Part shown: positions 60,559 to 64,000 of the stretch, one piece after another
How positions within the stretch are numbered: the stretch's first letter is position 1
Layout: each line of letters begins with the position of its first letter
Assembly: GCF_022539665.2 (NCBI RefSeq)
Contig: NC_081333.1
Coordinates: forward strand, 62,001 to 126,000
Direction of reading: 5' to 3'
DNA length: 64,000 nt
From: Daphnia carinata
Lineage: Eukaryota; Arthropoda; Branchiopoda; Diplostraca; Daphniidae
Notes under the pieces: model-generated
What the model was told of the DNA's origin: nothing
Databases searched by the model: none
The model's input: the letters and a program-made list of their open reading frames with translations, nothing else
Program-made: the position numbers and the translations under genes

Positions 60559-63500
60559 ATGGCTGAGGGACATCAAGCTGTGGCCTTCTCGTTTGCCATC
60601 ACCCATGAGGGCTTAGACGTTAACTTTGATTTTGAGGTACTACATTGAAACTATGTTGCCATCTGGTTGTCTTGTTTTTAAAAAACTTTGTGGGGATTCC
60701 CCATACAGGTAATTAGACTTATTGCCAGGAGTGCTGTACGTTCCTGGAGGAAGAGGAGCACACGCTTTCAGGTACCAGAACTCACAGTTTCTCTGAGTGG
60801 TTTTTATCTAACTTTTTGCTCTGTTTTAGACAAGTCTCAAGTCGAGCTTTTTCCCAGGTTCTCTTCGCTCCTTGGTTTTAACAGAAGCAGTTTTTATTGG
60901 TGCTGAGAAATCTGGATATGATGTGACATTTGGGCTAACCGATAAGCTTATAGTCCATTTTCCCAAGTATACACCAAACCAAGCATATCAACTTCTCTTA
61001 CTGTGCATTAATTTCCAACATACCAAACAGGAATTCTGTAGAATATCGGGTGCTATGTTCGGCTATTCTCGGACTAGCCGGTTGGACGGGAGTCATCTTT
61101 TCATTGAGGGAACTTATGCGACTTCTCCTCAAATATCACGGATGGTTGTACGAGGAAAGAGGAGCGGGGAGACAGGTCAGTCTACCAACTCGGGCTTGGT
61201 TGCTTGCTATGCAACCATTCTTCCGTCTATTCAAGCCCCAACTGTACTCGTTTCAAGGTACTTTGCCTACTCTGCCCGTTCCAGCACTCACCTCTACTCG
61301 CGAAAAGGTTTGTATTACAACTCACAGAATAGAGAAAGGCACAAAAAATGTTGACATTTCATTTTTTTTACGTTACAGTATTTGAGAAGTGTCCGTCCGC
61401 TTTTAGACGACGCCCAGTATGCTCGTATGGAAAAGCTTTCCTTGGAATTTATTAATGGCATTGGTCGAAAATTGCAGCGCTACCTTTATCTGAAGCGAAT
61501 GTAATTACTTTATTTAGTTTCCCAAAGAATTTAGTAAAATTTTGAATTTAATTCAGGTGGTCAACTAATTACGTTTCGGATTGGTGGGAAGAATACGTTT
61601 ATCTTCGCGGTCGTTCTCCCATCATGGTCAATTCCAATTTTTATGGAATGGACACTCTTTTCAAACATCCAACAAGAAACCAAGCGGCTCGTGCTGCTAA
61701 TATTATCTACGAAGCTCTAATGTTCCGTCGTGCCATTGAGAGATCAGAATTGGAACCCATCATGGTCCAAGGGACAGTGCCTCTCTGCTCTGCACAGTAC
61801 GAACGCGTTTTCAATACGACCCGAGTCCCGGGAATTGAAACGGATCGTATCGTCCACCTGGACGATTCGACTCACTGCGCCGTTTACTGCCACGGCAAAT
61901 ATTTTAAAGTCCCACTGTACGTAAAGGGACGTTTACTTCGTCCTTGCGAGCTGGAAATTTCGTTACAGAAGGTTATCGATGATGATTCGGTCGTCCAGCC
62001 GGGTGAGGAGAAATTAGCTGCCCTTACCGCCGGCGACCGTGTTCCATGGGCTAAATGTCGTCAAGAATATTTTGGCAAAGGAATAAACAAAGTTTCGTTG
62101 GCTGCCATTGAAGGTGCCGCTTTTGTGGTGGCACTAGACGACGAAGATTTTAATTTCGATCCGGTATTTACAACTTTCATTTTCGTTTGGAATACTTAAC
62201 TTGTTTTTGTTTTTTGTTAGGATGATCATACTCAGCTGGACAGATACGGTGAGAGATTGCTTTACGGAAAGGGTTACGACCGTTGGTTTGACAAGTCATT
62301 CACGTTGGTGATTGGCACAAATGGACGCGTGAGTTTCCCTTTTGCCCAACATTTGATTTGTCCAATTTTTTCATTTATTATCTCGTTACTTGTAGGTCGG
62401 ATTCAATGCGGAACACTCGTGGTAAGTAAAAAAAAACTAACATTTCTGGTTTTTTTCTTTTTGGTCTTTTATCAAACGTCTGACGGAATGCAAAGTGGGA
62501 AGGGTCTGGGAGGTAAATAACAATGGACATTGTATAATAACCTAAATTTGAAAAACAATACCATGACGTCCCAGGGCCGATGCTGCAGTTTTAGCGCACA
62601 TGTGGGAATTCGTCCTGGCAGAAGACGTACTTGTCCCTCGGTAAAGATATTGCCCCATTCCCTCCAATCGAATAGCAATCATTTAATTTAGACAATGGCT
62701 CTCCATTTAATGCACTTTTTTAGCTCCTTTTCTCTTTGCTGTGCACTTCCGTCAAAAGCTTCTCATTGATTTCTCGCTCTTTTTTTTTTCTTTCTCAAAT
62801 TATTTTGGACTACAAATGTAAATCGAAGGTGCCGGGTATTTCCAGTTTTCTTTTTGAAAAATTCTATTAATCTTCTTTTATTATTACCGTTTCTCTTGTC
62901 CTTTTCTCGTCTTTTTATTTGTTCGTCTGTGTGTGTGTTTGTCCGTCCGTCCGTTGCGTTTTCAGGGCTGACGCTCCCGTCATGGGCCATCTTTGGGAGC
63001 ATTGCTTATTCACCACTGAAACGGCGTACACTGGGTAAGGTCACCGTTTTCCTGAACAAAACAGGAATAAGCACAAAAGCAATATTTTTTTCCATTGTAT
63101 TGTGTTCCACTTAGATAATTTAACAAAACAAATTTCTTATGTTTTGTTTGTTTGCATTTGAATGTGTCGTCGAAAACGACTGAACTAAAAGAAACAACTG
63201 TTATTTACGAAATTTTCGTTTTGGGGGGAGAGAATGACATGTCAAAGCATTTGAGTGGAAAACGAAACCGGTAGCTCCATGAATTTTCTCTTGTGTAGTT
63301 TGAAATAGTTTTTGCATGTTTTCTTTTCAAACATTTCTGCACGCATTCCGTTTTGCACGTTTCATGTTTTCCTATTTCGTTTTGCATGCAACATTTTCCT
63401 TTAGATTTTTCTGCCTTCTATATTTGTGTAGCATGCGCTCGCTTCTGATTTTCACATCCTAAAAGCATTCCTTAAACATCCCCATTCATTTATGAACTCG

Positions 63501-64000
63501 CTATTAACATTTGTTATTGTGGTGTGTAGATACAAGGAGGATGGCCATTGCAAGGGAGTCCCGGAATGCATTCCTCCTACACCTATCCGCCTCAGGTGGG
63601 AAATGCCTGAGGCTTGTATCGACAAGATCGAATCCAGTTATCAGGTCCGTAAAAATTTTTTATCGTGCACGTAATTGTATTTTTTCGTGGTTCTGAGGAA
63701 TTCTATTGTCCCACGAAAAAGGAAGAAATATTTCACGTAAAAATGTTTCGGTTGTTGTATCCTTTAATAACGGGAAACAGGTGGCCTTGGGGCTTCTGAA
63801 CGACGTCGATTTGCGTCTATTGGCCCATTCAGCTTTCGGCAAGGGCCTTATGAAAAAATGTCGCATCAGTCCGGACGCTTTCATCCAAATGGCTCTCCAA
63901 TTGGCCTATTATCGGGTACGTTTTTATAGAGTCGTTTTTCATTTCAAAAGGAAAGAAAACGTAACAATTTTTTTACGAAACAGGACGCGGGCAAATTCAG
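60559..64000 (+). CDS. CPT1: Carnitine O-palmitoyltransferase 1, incomplete at the window edge
   Basis: Outer mitochondrial membrane enzyme that transfers long-chain acyl groups from CoA to carnitine, the gate to fatty acid oxidation. Exons: 60559-60636, 60709-60771, 60830-60966, 61031-61307, 61379-61500, 61557-62163, 62221-62328, 62396-62421, alternative 62575-62640 or 62966-63034, 63530-63644, 63781-63915, and 63984 onward. The start [12 protein letters not shown] is the CPT1 N-terminal regulatory segment. The core has [55 protein letters not shown] and GFNAEHSW with the catalytic histidine. Further on come [27 protein letters not shown] and GKF. The second membrane helix is clear ([19 protein letters not shown]) but the first is unusually polar. 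The acyltransferase C-terminus lies beyond 64000. Confidence 0.93.
62575..62640 (+). other. CPT1: CPT1 alternative exon a, next to the catalytic histidine
   Basis: 66 bp exon with acceptor CCCAG and donor GTAAAG. It completes the TG of the previous exon to Trp and encodes [21 protein letters not shown] plus two bases of the next codon. It is the first of two tandem versions of the segment that follows NAEHSW. Confidence 0.85.
62966..63034 (+). other. CPT1: CPT1 alternative exon b, next to the catalytic histidine
   Basis: 69 bp exon with acceptor TTTTCAG and donor GTAAGG. It encodes [20 protein letters not shown], then YT, and joins to YKEDGHCKG. Entry and exit phases match exon a. The start ADAP-V-x-x-H-L-W-E is closer to the vertebrate CPT1 consensus. 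Confidence 0.85.

Noticed and set aside
1-64000. tRNA genes, rRNA and transposons
   Set aside because: No convincing tRNA B-box, rRNA segment, transposase or reverse transcriptase frame was seen by eye. A tRNA scan and a repeat search would be decisive.

Overview
The window is nuclear DNA of a metazoan, most likely an arthropod and probably a small-genome crustacean such as Daphnia. The evidence is many GT-AG introns of only about 55-110 bp, closely packed genes on both strands, arthropod-like protein families, and many microsatellites and A/T runs. The species is inferred, not proven. For each of the nine complete genes the exon phases chain into one open reading frame. The tenth gene runs off the right edge.

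Layout, left to right: WSB-type WD40/SOCS-box protein (785-3801, +); DZIP1/iguana ciliary zinc-finger protein (4486-6929, -), head-to-head with LAMTOR4 (7064-7485, +); malectin (7841-8896, +); a giant smoothelin-like gene (9713-30416, -) whose exons chain into about 4,250 residues with three smoothelin motifs and a C-terminal CH domain; a 5.6 kb gene-poor stretch; a two-pore potassium channel (36052-40599, -); another 4.3 kb gene-poor stretch; a pseudokinase + IRE1-like kinase + WD40 protein (44905-49381, +); the voltage-gated proton channel Hv1 (50035-51005, -); mitochondrial ATP synthase subunit b (51554-52651, -); Nervous wreck/FCHSD F-BAR-SH3 protein (53640-58022, +); and the first part of carnitine palmitoyltransferase 1 (60559-64000, +).

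The genes do not form one pathway. They are ordinary neighbours: ubiquitin ligase adaptor, cilium, lysosomal mTORC1 scaffold, ER lectin, actin/muscle cytoskeleton, ion channels, mitochondrial energy metabolism and membrane trafficking.

Four things stand out. First, the 44.9-49.4 kb gene joins two IRE1-like kinase domains, the first catalytically degenerate, to a WD40 propeller where IRE1 carries its KEN RNase. Shared intron positions indicate an internal duplication. Second, the smoothelin gene has two alternative exons for the first CH-domain helix whose phases force mutual exclusion. Third, CPT1 carries two alternative exons next to the catalytic histidine. Fourth, a CAA/CAG repeat in smoothelin sits exactly where the reading frame changes.
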